A stretch of DNA of 54,314 bases. Origin: Catenulispora pinisilvae (GTDB lineage: Bacteria; Actinomycetota; Actinomycetes; Streptomycetales; Catenulisporaceae). Below, in pieces: positions 44,589 through 53,656 of this stretch. The first letter of the stretch is position 1. Each line of letters opens with the position of its first letter. The translations under genes were made by a program, and so were the position numbers. The notes under the pieces are model-generated. The model ran no database searches, had not been told where the DNA came from, and saw only the letters and a list, made by a program, of their open reading frames with translations. The stretch lies in assembly GCF_015356865.1 (NCBI RefSeq), contig NZ_JAAFZA010000052.1, positions 1-54,314 of the forward strand, given 5' to 3'.

Positions 44589-45293
44589 CTAGAGTCCGGT
44601 TTTTCCTGTTGCCCAATACGGCCTGGTGGTGATCGCGTTTCGGTCGAGGATCGCCGCGCCGACGAGTGCTTGCCTTTGGCCTTGGATGGACTGGGCATGG
44701 CCGAGGAGAAGTGCGCCATCGACATCGGCGAGGTCTTCGCGGCGGAGCGTCTCATCGAGCCAGGCGCGGGTCATCGCCCCGGGATCGTCTGCGAACGCGG
44801 GGACGAAGCGGTAGTGGGGCCACCTACCGCGGAGCCGGTCGACCGACGCTGACGGGGCCTCGATCACCACGGTCGACGGGTGCCGGCCGGCGGTGGCGTA
44901 TGCGTCGAGGGTGCCGAGTGCGGAGCCGTCGCCGATGAGCAGCCGGTGGGTGCCGGTCAGTCTCATGGACACGTAGCGGCTGGCCAGAAGTGTGGTCTCC
45001 GTTCCTGGGTGAAGGCTCTGCAGCCATCGCGCACCCGGTCCGTCGCCGTGGAGAACGGCGAGGACGGTGATGCGGTCGGGTGCGTCGACGGTACGGACGT
45101 TGTAGCGGCGCCCTTGTGTCGGGGTCGCGCGAACCTGCACCTCGTGGCCGGGCTGCCAGCCGCCGGCCGGCGGGTCGGCGCGGAACTCGAGTTCAAGGAA
45201 GTCGGGTGCGATCCGCTCGGTGCGAAGTACGCGCGCTCGACGGCCCATGAGAGTTTCGGCGAGCTTGCCGACGAGGGCCGGTGCTTTGGGCAT
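44589..45293 (-). CDS. Siderophore-interacting protein (FAD-dependent ferric reductase type)
   Basis: 234 aa. An excellent ribosome site (AAGGAGAG, 6 nt) precedes the ATG. An FAD-binding SIP domain comes first: LRTERIAPDFLELEFRADPP, GHEVQVRATPTQGRRYNVRT (the R-x-Y-x-x-R FAD motif) and DGPGARWLQSLHPGTETTL. The NAD(P)H-like C-terminal domain follows: HRLLIGDGSALGTLDAYATA, VVIEAPSASVDRL and DGALLLGHAQSIQGQRQALV. Family members reduce ferric siderophores in the cytoplasm. Follows the exporter gene on the same strand with 63 nt between, so the two may be co-transcribed; a drug or siderophore export link is possible. Confidence 0.88.
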   Translation of the reverse strand: MPKAPALVGKLAETLMGRRARVLRTERIAPDFLELEFRADPPAGGWQPGHEVQVRATPTQGRRYNVRTVDAPDRITVLAVLHGDGPGARWLQSLHPGTETTLLASRYVSMRLTGTHRLLIGDGSALGTLDAYATAGRHPSTVVIEAPSASVDRLRGRWPHYRFVPAFADDPGAMTRAWLDETLRREDLADVDGALLLGHAQSIQGQRQALVGAAILDRNAITTRPYWATGKTGL

Positions 45294-45356
45294 GAACGTC
45301 TCTCCTTGCGGCGGCTCAAGGCTTCCGCGGATTGATGGGGCTGGTGAGTGGGGTCG

Positions 45357-46820
45357 TCATTCGGCGGCGGGGCCGAGCTCGTTCGCGTCGAGCACGGTGT
45401 CTTCTTTGCGCACCTGGTTGTGCTTCCTGGGGATGAGGAAGGCGAGGGCGAGCGGGATGGTGCCCAGGCCGAAGGTCCACCAGAAGGCGTCGGCGAACCC
45501 GGAAAGCACTTGGCTCGGGGTGTGGGCGGTTTTCAGGTGGTTCTGCAGGATGACGGCGATGACGGCGACGCCGAAGGGCGCTCCGACGCGCTGGACGACG
45601 CTGAAGGCCGCGCTGCCGCTGGGGGTCTCCTCGTGGCTGAGGCTGCCGAAGGCGAGGGTCATGACCGGGTACGTGGCCGCACCGAAACCGATGCCCTGCA
45701 GAAGTTGGCCGGCCAGCAGCAGAAGCTCGCCGCCGTGGAGGTCGGCGAAGGTGAAGGGCAGGATGCCGATCATTGTCAGGGCGATTCCGCCGGCGACGAC
45801 GAGGCGTCCATCGAGCTTGGCCACCAGGGGGCGTGCGAGGAGGAAGAAGAGTGTCGTACCGGCGCCCTGGGGGATCAGCAGCAGGCCCGTGGTCAACACG
45901 CTCTCGCCGCGAAGCTGCTGGTAGAACAGCGGCAGCAGCAGGGTCAGGGCATAGGTGGAGAACCCGGCCATGAATGTGATGATGCTGCTGAGGCCGAAGC
46001 TGCGCCGAGCGAACAGGCGCACGTCGATGAGGGGCTTGCGCCGCGAGGCCAGCGAATGCCGGACGAAGGCCGCGATGAGCACGGTGCCGATCAGTAGCGG
46101 CAGCCAGGCGGATACGGCGGCGAAGCCGTTGGCGCCGGCGGCCTCGGAGACGCCGTATGCCAATGCGATGACGCCGGGGGTCAGCAAAATGAGGCCGAGT
46201 ACATCCAGCCGGTCGCCGGGACGGCCGGGGACTGCGGGAAGGAACCGGACGAGGGTGAGGGCTGCGATGCAGACCGGGACGTTGACGAGGAACATCCACT
46301 GCCAGGACCAGTACTGGAGGATGAGCCCGCCGAGCACCGAACCCAGTACCGGGGCCAGCTGCGCTGGGAGCGCGATCGCGATCATGGCTTTCCCGATCCG
46401 CTCGGGGCCGGCGGCGCGGGTGAGCATCGAGAAGGAGAGCGGGATCAGCATGCCCCCGCCGGTGCCCTGGAGCGCGCGGAAGGCAATCAGCATCGGCAGC
46501 GAGCTCGCCGAGGCGCACAGGGCCGAGCCGACGAGGAAGGCCGCGACCGCGAAGGCCCAGACGTTGCGGGCGCCGAATCGCTCGGAGGCCCATCCACTGA
46601 CGGGGATCACCGCCACATAGAGCAGCAGGTAGGCGGTGGCGACCCACTGGGTCCGGGCAACCGAGGCGTTGAAGACGGTGTGCAGGTGGTCGATCGCGAT
46701 GTTCACGATCGTGGCGTCCAGCAGAGTCGTGAAAACCCCGAGGACTAGAACCACGCTGATGAGGTTCAGCCGCCGCTGCGGCACGAGCGCGCCCGTAGGG
46801 GCCGGTATTGTCGTCGTCAT
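45357..46820 (-). CDS. MFS exporter, DHA2 (EmrB/QacA) family, 14 TM
   Basis: 487 aa. Motif D1-like LDATIVNIAIDHLH in TM1, WVATAYLLLYVAVIPVSGW, motif A region (GWASERFGARNVW), motif B RALQGTGGGMLIPLSFSM and antiporter motif C LAPVLGSVLGGLI. About 14 hydrophobic segments in all, the count for proton-coupled drug exporters of the DHA2 family. Divergent from a TetR gene; two palindromes in the 73-bp gap mark the operator. Induction by an exported drug or metabolite is likely. The substrate cannot be predicted. Confidence 0.9.
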   Translation of the reverse strand: MTTTIPAPTGALVPQRRLNLISVVLVLGVFTTLLDATIVNIAIDHLHTVFNASVARTQWVATAYLLLYVAVIPVSGWASERFGARNVWAFAVAAFLVGSALCASASSLPMLIAFRALQGTGGGMLIPLSFSMLTRAAGPERIGKAMIAIALPAQLAPVLGSVLGGLILQYWSWQWMFLVNVPVCIAALTLVRFLPAVPGRPGDRLDVLGLILLTPGVIALAYGVSEAAGANGFAAVSAWLPLLIGTVLIAAFVRHSLASRRKPLIDVRLFARRSFGLSSIITFMAGFSTYALTLLLPLFYQQLRGESVLTTGLLLIPQGAGTTLFFLLARPLVAKLDGRLVVAGGIALTMIGILPFTFADLHGGELLLLAGQLLQGIGFGAATYPVMTLAFGSLSHEETPSGSAAFSVVQRVGAPFGVAVIAVILQNHLKTAHTPSQVLSGFADAFWWTFGLGTIPLALAFLIPRKHNQVRKEDTVLDANELGPAAE

Positions 46821-46828
46821 AGATTCAA

Positions 46829-46871
46829 ACTAAACCGTTCAGTTCAGTAGTGCAACACTGAACCGTTCAGT
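46829..46871. promoter_or_regulatory. Twin TetR operators between exporter and repressor
   Basis: ACTGAACCGTTCAGT (46857-46871) is a perfect 7-1-7 palindrome. ACTAAACCGTTCAGT (46829-46843) is the same with one mismatch, 28 bp away centre to centre. They occupy the divergent promoter region of the DHA2 exporter and the TetR gene. Size and placement are typical of TetR-family operators. Confidence 0.8.
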
Positions 46872-46893
46872 CTGATTCGTGTATCGTGGAGGG

Positions 46894-47544
46894 ATGAATG
46901 AGCCCAAGCCGGTGCACCTGCTGAGTGCGGGATCGGCGGCGAAGCGCCGGGCCGTCCTGGCAGCGGCACGCGACCTGTTCGTCAGTCAAGGCGTGGATCG
47001 CGTCAGCATGGACGCCGTGGCTGCCAGGGCCCAGGTCTCTAAGGCCACCGTCTACAGCCACTTCGGTGACAAACAGCGGCTGTTCCGCGCGATCCTCGCT
47101 GACGCCGCCGAGTCTCTGGACGCATTCGCTCGGCAGGTCATCGGCGCGCATCTCGGCGACGGTGCCGGCATCACCAGCTCGGCTCGACTGGAGGAGGCGC
47201 TGACGGAGACCGCCATCGACTTCGGCATCGGGCTCGTCGGTTCCATCGAGTACTCCGCGGTCTGGGCGTTGGTCGCGCAGCGACGTTGGCAAGACCCGGA
47301 CGCGGATGACGACGTGGAGACCACGGCGATCGAGAATGCCATCGCCGAACGTATCGCGCACTTCACCGAGCTCGGACTCCTCGATGCCGAAGATGCGCGG
47401 CGCGCGACGGATCACTTTTTCGCTCTCACAGTTCTCTTGGCCTTCAACGAGCAGCCGAACCCGCTCGCTGTAGACCAGGAACGACTCCGAGCGACCATGA
47501 TTGACGGCGCGCGCGCCTTCGTCCGCGCATACGGCGCCCGCTAA
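46894..47544 (+). CDS. TetR family regulator of the DHA2 exporter
   Basis: 216 aa from ATG 46894, with GTGGAGGG upstream; the annotated frame can begin at 46879. N-terminal HTH: RRAVLAAARDLFVSQGVDRV, SMDAVAARAQVSKATVYSHF, GDKQRLFRAIL, the canonical TetR pattern. The C-terminal ligand domain is of the AcrR-like C type (FALTVLLAFNEQPNPLAVDQ). Divergent from the exporter and flanked by its own operators, hence a local repressor that also controls itself. Confidence 0.9.
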   Translation: MNEPKPVHLLSAGSAAKRRAVLAAARDLFVSQGVDRVSMDAVAARAQVSKATVYSHFGDKQRLFRAILADAAESLDAFARQVIGAHLGDGAGITSSARLEEALTETAIDFGIGLVGSIEYSAVWALVAQRRWQDPDADDDVETTAIENAIAERIAHFTELGLLDAEDARRATDHFFALTVLLAFNEQPNPLAVDQERLRATMIDGARAFVRAYGAR

Positions 47545-47569
47545 TGCCGTGAACCGAGTCTTGAGGACT

Positions 47570-47790
47570 TCTTGGAGCGGCTCCATCGCCCCTCACTTAC
47601 GCGAGCACGTCGCCGACGCCGGACTCGGCGCCAGCGAGACCGAGACGGTCGAAAAGGTCCGCACCTACCTGGAGAACAAGAGCCCCTACCTCGGCTACGC
47701 CGCCCCTTCAAGCGCGGCTGGCCGATCGCGACCGGCATCGGGGACCGGGACGACGCCAGCGAGAACCGCCATCGCTTTGTCTGACGGCTA
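47570..47790 (+). pseudogene. ISKra4-like transposase fragment
   Basis: One frame reads IAPHLREHVADAGLGASETE then TVEKVRTYLENKSPYLGYA; the next frame continues with RGWPIATGI. The pattern Y-L-x-x-x-x-P-Y-L-x-Y ... GWPIATGV-I-E-G is that of ISKra4-family transposases just before their catalytic Glu. Only about 60 codons with a frameshift remain, directly behind the TetR gene and before the IS701 end. Confidence 0.5.
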
Positions 47791-47800
47791 CAAGCCCTAG

Positions 47801-49192
47801 CGGTGGTTTGTTAAGGCGGGAGGTAGAGGTTGAGTCCTCGTCCTGTGCCGACTGCGTTGATCAGGGCTTGGAGGTCTGGTGGCGGGGGCTCGGGCGACCA
47901 TGCCTGCCACCAGCGTTGTAGCGCGATCCATGGGGCCAGCCAGGCCCGGACGGCGCGGATCGCCTTCGGCCAGGACGGCGGGGAGGGCTGGCGCCCGGGT
48001 TCGGGACCCCCTCTCTCCGGCGGCGGCATCGGCCGTCGTCGGCGGGTCCGGCGATGCCGGTTGGTCGAACCAGGTGTCCCAGCAGAACGAGAACGCGCAG
48101 TTCACTAGGGTCTGGTGGCGGCGGATCGCCGTGTCGGAGCGGTCGGCCCAGCCCAGCTCGTCTTTGACCTGCTTGTAGCTCTGCTCGATCCCGGCAGCGT
48201 GGCCGGATCGGCGGTGGCCACCACCAGGCGGGTCGTGCCGTCCGGGCCCCAGAATCCCAGCCGCGCGTCGGCGGCCCACCAGGTCTCGGTGTGTCCGTCG
48301 TGGAAGGTGCAGGTGACCGGCGTCCAGTCCCCGGGCTCTTCTTCGCTGGTGAAGGTCAGGATGCGGGCGGCGTCGGCCGGGGTGTAGGCGTCCGCGCCGT
48401 AGGCCCAGGTGCCGTGCCGGGGTTTCAGGGCCATGACAAAAGGCAGCCCGGCGGTGCGCAGCTCGCCGCGGAACCCGTCCTGGTCACCGTAGGCGGCATC
48501 CGCAGCCACGGCCCGGAAGACGAAGCCGGCCTTGACAGCGCGGGCCGCCAGTTCGGCGCCGATCTGCAGCTTGGTCCGGAAGTCGAAGTCGGCCTTACCG
48601 CGTAGGAAGTACTTGGCCGGGGTGTAGGGCACGGCGTGTACCGGGTAGTAGACGCGCTCATCGGCCCAGACTGTGGTGACGGTGACGATCGGCGTTGTCG
48701 GTCTTGCCCAGCCGGCCCAGCCATTGCCGGCCGATGTGGGCGGTCGCGGTGCCGTCTTTGCGGTCCCCGGAATCGTCGATGACCAGCACCCCACACTCGT
48801 GCGGGGCGGTGGCTGGATCCGCGAGCAGCAGCTCCAGCCGCCGGGTGTTGATCGCCTCGTGGTCCCAGCGGGACTCGGACAAGAAGAACTGCAGCCGCTG
48901 CACCGCCGGATGCTGCGCCCCGACGACCGGTTCGGCCCCGGCCAGAGCCGTCAGGGTCTTGTTCCGATCGCGCGGCGCCAGCAGCCCGGTGAGGTACTCC
49001 CGGAAACCCCTGCGCTGGGCCAGCGAGGCGAACAGCGGATCGAACATCGCCGCGTAGTCCTCCAGCGGACCCGGCACCACCGGACACGGCCGTCTCGCCG
49101 TCACGCCTACCACCTGCACAAACCCAGCCCCGCACCACTACCCTCTCTAGGTACGGATACTGCGAAACCAGGCCAGAGCCAACAAACCACCG
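47801..49192 (-). mobile_element. IS701-family element, decayed
   Basis: 1392 bp bounded by CGGTGGTTTGTT (47801-47812) and its complement AACAAACCACCG (49181-49192). It contains one broken IS701-type transposase. The right end interrupts a gene (49193-49627). No 4-bp target duplication is visible (CTAG to the left, AATA to the right), so one flank has been rearranged. Confidence 0.7.
47811..49119 (-). pseudogene. IS701-family transposase, broken
   Basis: N-terminal part in one frame: YAAMFDPLFASLAQRRGFRE, YLTGLLAPRDRNKTLTALAG and CGVLVIDDSGDRKDGTATAH (catalytic Asp). An extra base near 48690 shifts to the next frame (IVTVTTVWADERVYYPVHAV, then FRAVAADAAYGDQDGF with the second Asp). Near 48210 about 30 codons before GIEQSYKQVKDELGWAD (catalytic Glu helix) are deleted and the frame changes again. 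A further shift precedes the real C-terminus (AWLAPWIALQRWWQAWSPEP ... GLNLYLPP). Inactive. Confidence 0.85.
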
Positions 49193-49627
49193 AATAACGA
49201 TGCGGCCTTCATGGTACTTCTCGACCACACAGCCACCAGGCAGGATGATCCACAGGCCATGGCACGCCGCCACGACTTCCTCTCCATGATCGGCGACCGC
49301 GCTCGAAGGAAGCCTGATCGACGGAATCAAGGCGTTTCCCTCTACGATGACGACGACTTCCGACGGTTCGCCGAACAGGCCCAAAACCTCGCGGATCCGC
49401 TGTGCCATCGCACGATCCGTGCCGGGATTCCACTTCCCGGCGACGTCCGCCTCGGCCGTGTCGATCGCACTCCACCTCGTCATGGGAACCGTACTGAGAG
49501 CAGCAGTCTCAACTCGCTGGCTCTCGGCCGCATCAAGAATCTCGACTGTCTTGACTTCCTCGGGACTGAGATCCACGAAGAGGTCGTCCACCAGCCGGCG
49601 AGTGTATCCGTAGTCTTTTGTGCTCAT
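49193..49627 (-). pseudogene. Hypothetical gene truncated by the IS701 element
   Basis: Starts MSTKDYGYTRRLVDDLFVDL at 49627 and runs 145 codons (SPEEVKTVEILDAAESQRVE, IREVLGLFGEPSEVVVIVEG, HGLWIILPGGCVVEKYHEGR) up to the IS end at 49193. The frame continues by chance into the IS, so the native C-terminus is lost. The ordered strands (EVVVIVEGNALIPSIRLP) suggest a folded alpha/beta protein. I do not recognise the family. Confidence 0.55.
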
Positions 49628-49660
49628 GTCCCGCATTCAACCCTTGCCCGCCCTACTCCT

Positions 49661-50605
49661 TCAGCGTGATGCTCCGGAGACCGGCGAGAAACGGTAGCCG
49701 CCCTCGTGGTGCACGACATGCCCGGCTGTGGGCGGCGCGAAGTGCGTGCCCAGGACCAGGGTGTCCGTTCCGACGAGTCCGGCAAGCAGGGTACGGCGCG
49801 AGGCCTCGGACTGTCGCGGGTCGATGTCGACGCAGGCACCGATGCCAGGGTCTGCGAGCTGGACGGGGTGGTGGACGCAGTCGCCGGTGATCAGCGCCGT
49901 CCGGCCGTGGCTGGTCAGCTCGACGGCGACGTGGCCGGGGGTGTGACCGGGAGTGGGGAGAAGCCGCAGCCCCGGGGCGACGTCGGCGCCCTCGGCGGGT
50001 ACGTTGACGAGATCGAGCAGGCCCGCCTCCTCCACCGGGATCACGGAGTCCCGGAACATCTGCTCACGCGCCGGCTCCATCTCATATCCAGCCCAGAACT
50101 CCCGCTCGTCGCGGGAGGTCAGGTAGCGGGCGCGGGGGAAGGTGGGCACCCACGTCCCATTCACGTTCCGCGTGTTCCAACCGACGTGGTCGGCGTGCAG
50201 GTGAGTGAGGATCACCAGGTCGACCGAGTCCGGGTCGAATCCGGCGTCGGCCAGGCCCCGGAGGTAGTCGGTGTCCAGGTTGTGCCACGCGGGGTTGGCA
50301 CGCTCCTTGCCGTTGCCGATACCGGTGTCTACCAAGACGCGCAGCCCGCCGAGCGCGAAGGCGAAGCTGTGGCTGTGCAGGCGCAGGAGGCCCTCGTCGT
50401 CGGCGAAGTGGGGATGCAGCCAGTCCTGCGCGGCGACGAGGTCCGGGGTGGCGTCGGGCAGCAACCACGGTCCGGTCGCGGGCGACAGCAGGACCTCGTC
50501 GACGCGGTGGACGGTGACATCACCCACGGTCCAGGACGCGGCGGCGGTCGGATTGGAGGCAGTCAGGTCGGCAGCGGTCGGGTCGGTGACGGGCGCAGTA
50601 CTCAT
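49661..50605 (-). CDS. MBL-fold metallo-hydrolase
   Basis: 314 aa from ATG 50605 with AAGGAAAG upstream. Metal-binding motif VILTHLHADHVGWN (residues 132-144, H-x-H-x-D-H), His221 in LPTPGHTPGHVAVEL, Asp242 in ALITGDCVHHPVQL and a final His in VLGTHFAPPTAGH: all the ligands of a two-zinc hydrolase. The overall layout is like lactonase/quorum-quenching and related family members. The first 25 residues are low-complexity. It lies 23 nt downstream of the MFS gene, same strand, so they form one operon. Confidence 0.88.
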   Translation of the reverse strand: MSTAPVTDPTAADLTASNPTAAASWTVGDVTVHRVDEVLLSPATGPWLLPDATPDLVAAQDWLHPHFADDEGLLRLHSHSFAFALGGLRVLVDTGIGNGKERANPAWHNLDTDYLRGLADAGFDPDSVDLVILTHLHADHVGWNTRNVNGTWVPTFPRARYLTSRDEREFWAGYEMEPAREQMFRDSVIPVEEAGLLDLVNVPAEGADVAPGLRLLPTPGHTPGHVAVELTSHGRTALITGDCVHHPVQLADPGIGACVDIDPRQSEASRRTLLAGLVGTDTLVLGTHFAPPTAGHVVHHEGGYRFSPVSGASR

Positions 50606-50628
50606 GATCGGTCTTTCCTTCGGTCTCG

Positions 50629-51900
50629 TTACAGCAGGTCGTTGAGTACGTGGCGGACGAGCCTGCTCCTCGGCACGATAAGCGCTGCCAAGGCCGCGAC
50701 GGCCAGCACGGCGGCGCCGACGGCGTAGGCGTAGGCGGCGGTGCGCAGTCCGTAGTGCTGGGTGGCGGCGCCCGCGGCGATGGCGGGCAGGCTCATGGAA
50801 AGGTAACTGAGGACGTAGTACGCGGCGAGCGTCGCGGCACGGTCCCACTCGTCGAGTGCAGCGAGTGTCATGCGCAGCGCCCCTTGCGAGACGGCACCGA
50901 AAGCGATCCCGGCCAGGGCCGCACCGCCATAGACGGCAGGCAGCCCGACTCCGTGCAGACCGCTCAGCGTCAAGGCCGTGGCGGGGACGACGGCCAGGGT
51001 TCCGCCGATGGCGGCAGTGCGCGGCACCGAGTGTCGCAGCATCCACACGGTCAGCGCGGCGGTGGCGCTGAGTGTGAAGAAGACCAGGCCCCCGGCGGCT
51101 TGCGGGGCGCCGGGCGACACGAGGTGCACCAGCGCCGGCCCGAGGGAGGAGTAGAAGCCGCCCAACGCCCAGACGGCCACGACACCGGTACCGACCACCA
51201 GCAGGGCGCGGCGCGCCGCGGGCGGCACCGCGAGTCGGGGGCGTAACGAACGCAGGGCGCCGGCATGCGGGCGGGCCGTCTCCGCGGTGCGCATGACCGC
51301 TACCGCCTGAGCTGCGAACACGACCGCCAGCACGACGTACACGGTGACCGTCGGTGCGGGCGCGAAGCCCACGAGGAGGGTGGCGGCCAGGACACCGGCG
51401 GCCATACCCGTCACCGGGGCGATGCTGTTGGTCAGCGCGGATCGGCCCGGACGCCGGGGATCGGCCAGGTCCAGCAGGGCCGCGCCCGCGGCGCTGGTGG
51501 CCACGCCGGTAGCCGCTCCCTGCAGGACGCGGGCCGCGATCAGCGCACCGGCGCCGTCCGCCGAGGCCAGCAGCATCATGGCACAGGCCTGCACCAGCAG
51601 GGCACCCACCAGTACAGGACGTCGTCCCAGATGGTCGGAGAGCGCTCCGGTAGTGAGCAGGGCCAGCAGCAAGGCCAGGGAGTAGGCGCTGAAGACGACG
51701 GTGACGGTGAGCGAGGTCAGGTGCCATATGTCCTGGTAGCGCGGGTAGAGCGGGGTGGGCGCGCTGGATGCGGCGAGGAGAGCGGCCAGGATCGAGGCGG
51801 TCAGGGCGAAGGCGGCCGGTCGGTCGGCCGTGCGGGTGCGGACGGTGCGGACGGCCTGGTAGGGACGGGGGGCAGGTGCTCGGCGGGTGGCGGTGGCCAT
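50629..51900 (-). CDS. MFS transporter (12 TM)
   Basis: 423 aa. After a basic N-terminus there are about 12 hydrophobic segments. Motif A LSDHLGRRPVLVGALLVQAC sits between TM2 and TM3; RVLQGAATGVATSAAGAALL is motif B-like; AATLAAYYVLSYLSMSLPAI lies in the C-terminal half. Similar to DHA1-type exporters. First gene of the leftward operon with the metallo-hydrolase, divergent from the amidase pair. Substrate unknown, but the enzymes around it suggest an amide- or lactone-type compound. Confidence 0.88.
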   Translation of the reverse strand: MATATRRAPAPRPYQAVRTVRTRTADRPAAFALTASILAALLAASSAPTPLYPRYQDIWHLTSLTVTVVFSAYSLALLLALLTTGALSDHLGRRPVLVGALLVQACAMMLLASADGAGALIAARVLQGAATGVATSAAGAALLDLADPRRPGRSALTNSIAPVTGMAAGVLAATLLVGFAPAPTVTVYVVLAVVFAAQAVAVMRTAETARPHAGALRSLRPRLAVPPAARRALLVVGTGVVAVWALGGFYSSLGPALVHLVSPGAPQAAGGLVFFTLSATAALTVWMLRHSVPRTAAIGGTLAVVPATALTLSGLHGVGLPAVYGGAALAGIAFGAVSQGALRMTLAALDEWDRAATLAAYYVLSYLSMSLPAIAAGAATQHYGLRTAAYAYAVGAAVLAVAALAALIVPRSRLVRHVLNDLL

Positions 51901-51911
51901 GGGGCCCTCTC

Positions 51912-51980
51912 AGCTAAACGCTATGGGTTTGCTTTAAGTCACTGTAGGCCCTACCGTAAGCTAAAGCAAACTCTTAGCTT
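51912..51980. promoter_or_regulatory. Divergent operator/promoter region with palindromes
   Basis: GTTTGCTTTA (51927-51936) and its complement TAAAGCAAAC (51962-51971) are 25 bp apart. AAGCTAA (51958-51964) and TTAGCTT (51974-51980) form a second, overlapping palindrome, and GCTAAACG lies at 51914. This AT-rich patch is between the MFS operon and the amidase pair and probably binds the TetR protein encoded at 53657. Confidence 0.6.
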
Positions 51981-52029
51981 TTACCTGAAGGGTGCCGCGC
52001 CACTTCAGCATGAGGAAAGAAGGAAGTCC

Positions 52030-52239
52030 GTGTCCGCCGCACAACCCACCCCGCCGGAGGTGGCCCGCTGGGCCGCCCGCGCCGGGCTCCACCTGCCCGC
52101 CGACCGCCACACCGAGGTCGCGGCCGTCGCCAACCACATCAGCTCCGTCGTCGAGATCCTGCGCGAGTTGGACTTCGGCGACACCCCACCCGCCATCGCC
52201 TACCGCGCAGGACAGGAGATCCCTGATGCAGCCGTATGA
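52030..52239 (+). CDS. AtzG-like (GatC-like) small subunit
   Basis: 69 aa from GTG 52030 with AAGGAAG upstream. Sequence EVARWAARAGLHLPADRHTE then VAAVANHISSVVEILRELDF, the helical pattern of AtzG/DUF4089 and GatC-like proteins that stabilise an amidase partner. It overlaps the amidase start by 14 nt, so the two are coupled and probably made in equal amounts. The gene begins about 60 bp after the palindromic operator. Confidence 0.8.
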   Translation: MSAAQPTPPEVARWAARAGLHLPADRHTEVAAVANHISSVVEILRELDFGDTPPAIAYRAGQEIPDAAV

Positions 52240-53647
52240 ACTGTCCCTGGCCGCGGCCGCCGACGCGATCCGGGAACGACGACTGTCCCCTGTCGAGCTG
52301 GCAGACTCCGTCCTTCAGCGCATCGCGCAGATGCAGCCGCGCCTTCAGGCCTACGTCACCATCAGCGCCGAGCGGGCCCGCAGGGCCGCGCGTGAAGCAG
52401 AACGCGAGATCGTGGCCGGCCGCCACCGCGGTCCGCTGCACGGCATCCCCATGGGTCTCAAAGATCTGATAGACGTCGCGGGCACGCCGACAACGGCCAG
52501 CTCCCAGGTCCGCGCCGGCCACCTGGCGCGAACCGACAGCACGGTCGCCACGCGTCTGGCGCAGGCCGGTGCGGTCCTGCTCGGCAAGACGCACACGCAC
52601 GAGTTCGCCTACGGCCTGACCACCCCGCAGACCCACAACGCCTGGGACACCGACCGGATCGCGGGCGGATCCAGCGGCGGATCCGCCGTAGCCGTAGCGG
52701 CCGGCATGGCCACGTTCGCTCTGGGTACCGACACCGGCGGGTCCATCAGGGTGCCCTCCGCGCTCAACGGGGTGGTGGGCCTCAAGCCGACCTACGGCCT
52801 CATCCCTCGTCACGGCGTCACTTCTCTGTCCTGGTCCCTGGACCACGTCGGCCCGATCACCCGCACCGTCGAAGACGCGGCCCTGGTCCTAACCGCCCTG
52901 ACCGCCCTGACCGGACACGACCCCCAGGACGCCGCCTCCCTGGACTTCGCCTCCCTGGACGCGGCCTCCCCGACCACACCCGCCGCGGACTACCGGCCGA
53001 CCGCCGACCCGGACCTGACGGGGCTTCGGGTCGGCGTGCCGCGCAACTACTACTTCGACCACACCGACCCCGAGGTCGAAGACAGCGTCCGGCAGGCCAT
53101 CAACCGGCTGCAAGCCCTGGGCGCACGCCTCGTCGAGGTGGAGATCCCCATGACGCGCTACATCCAGGCCACCCAGTGGGCTCTGATGGTGCCCGAGGCC
53201 ACCGCGTACCACGAGGGCACCCTGCGCACCGTCCCCGAGCTCTACCAGGCCGATGTCCGCACCCTCCTCGAGGCCGGCGAACTGATGCCTGCCGGGGACT
53301 ACCTGCGCGCTCAGCGTTCGCGAACCCTCATGCGGCAGGAATGGACCCGCCTGCTGCGGCAGGTCGACGTGATCGCCGCCCCCACCATCCCGGCGACCGC
53401 CGTCAAGGCCGGCCAGGAGACGATCACCTGGGCCGACGGCACCGTCGAGGGCGTCTCCGACGCCTACGTACGCCTCTCGTCCCCCGCCAACATCACCGGA
53501 ATACCGTCCCTGTCCATACCGGTCGGCCAGGACACGGCGGGACTGCCCATCGGCATGCAACTGCTCGGGCGGCCGCTCGGTGAGCGAGTGCTCCTGCGGA
53601 TCGGCCACGCCTACGAGCAGACACTAGAAGCAATGATTTCGCTTTAA
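52226..53647 (+). CDS. Amidase signature enzyme (AtzE/GatA-like)
   Basis: 473 aa from ATG 52226 (AGGAG 7 nt upstream). Amidase signature triad: Lys79 in GIPMGLKDLIDVAGTP, cis-Ser153 in IAGGSSGGSAVAVAAG, nucleophile Ser173 in ALGTDTGGSIRVPSALNG. The C-terminal SSPANITGIPSLSIPVG is also typical. With the AtzG-like partner it resembles the AtzE-AtzG carboxybiuret hydrolase complex, but many related pairs act on other amides. The true substrate is open. Nine bp separate it from the TetR gene. Confidence 0.9.
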   Translation: MQPYELSLAAAADAIRERRLSPVELADSVLQRIAQMQPRLQAYVTISAERARRAAREAEREIVAGRHRGPLHGIPMGLKDLIDVAGTPTTASSQVRAGHLARTDSTVATRLAQAGAVLLGKTHTHEFAYGLTTPQTHNAWDTDRIAGGSSGGSAVAVAAGMATFALGTDTGGSIRVPSALNGVVGLKPTYGLIPRHGVTSLSWSLDHVGPITRTVEDAALVLTALTALTGHDPQDAASLDFASLDAASPTTPAADYRPTADPDLTGLRVGVPRNYYFDHTDPEVEDSVRQAINRLQALGARLVEVEIPMTRYIQATQWALMVPEATAYHEGTLRTVPELYQADVRTLLEAGELMPAGDYLRAQRSRTLMRQEWTRLLRQVDVIAAPTIPATAVKAGQETITWADGTVEGVSDAYVRLSSPANITGIPSLSIPVGQDTAGLPIGMQLLGRPLGERVLLRIGHAYEQTLEAMISL

Positions 53648-53656
53648 AGTAGATCT

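Noticed and set aside
45316..46647. 443-aa Arg/Pro-rich open frame on the minus strand
   Set aside because: It is the alternative frame of the DHA2 exporter, which has clear transmembrane segments and MFS motifs.
51912..51919. AGCTAAAC near the amidase operator as a further CAGCTAA element box
   Set aside because: It is part of a different palindromic operator, far from the mobile-element genes; a chance match of a short motif.
50650..52029. Long plus-strand frames opposite the MFS transporter
   Set aside because: Antisense to an obvious transporter; Gly/Arg-rich without motifs. Only the last 69 codons (from GTG 52030) form a real gene.
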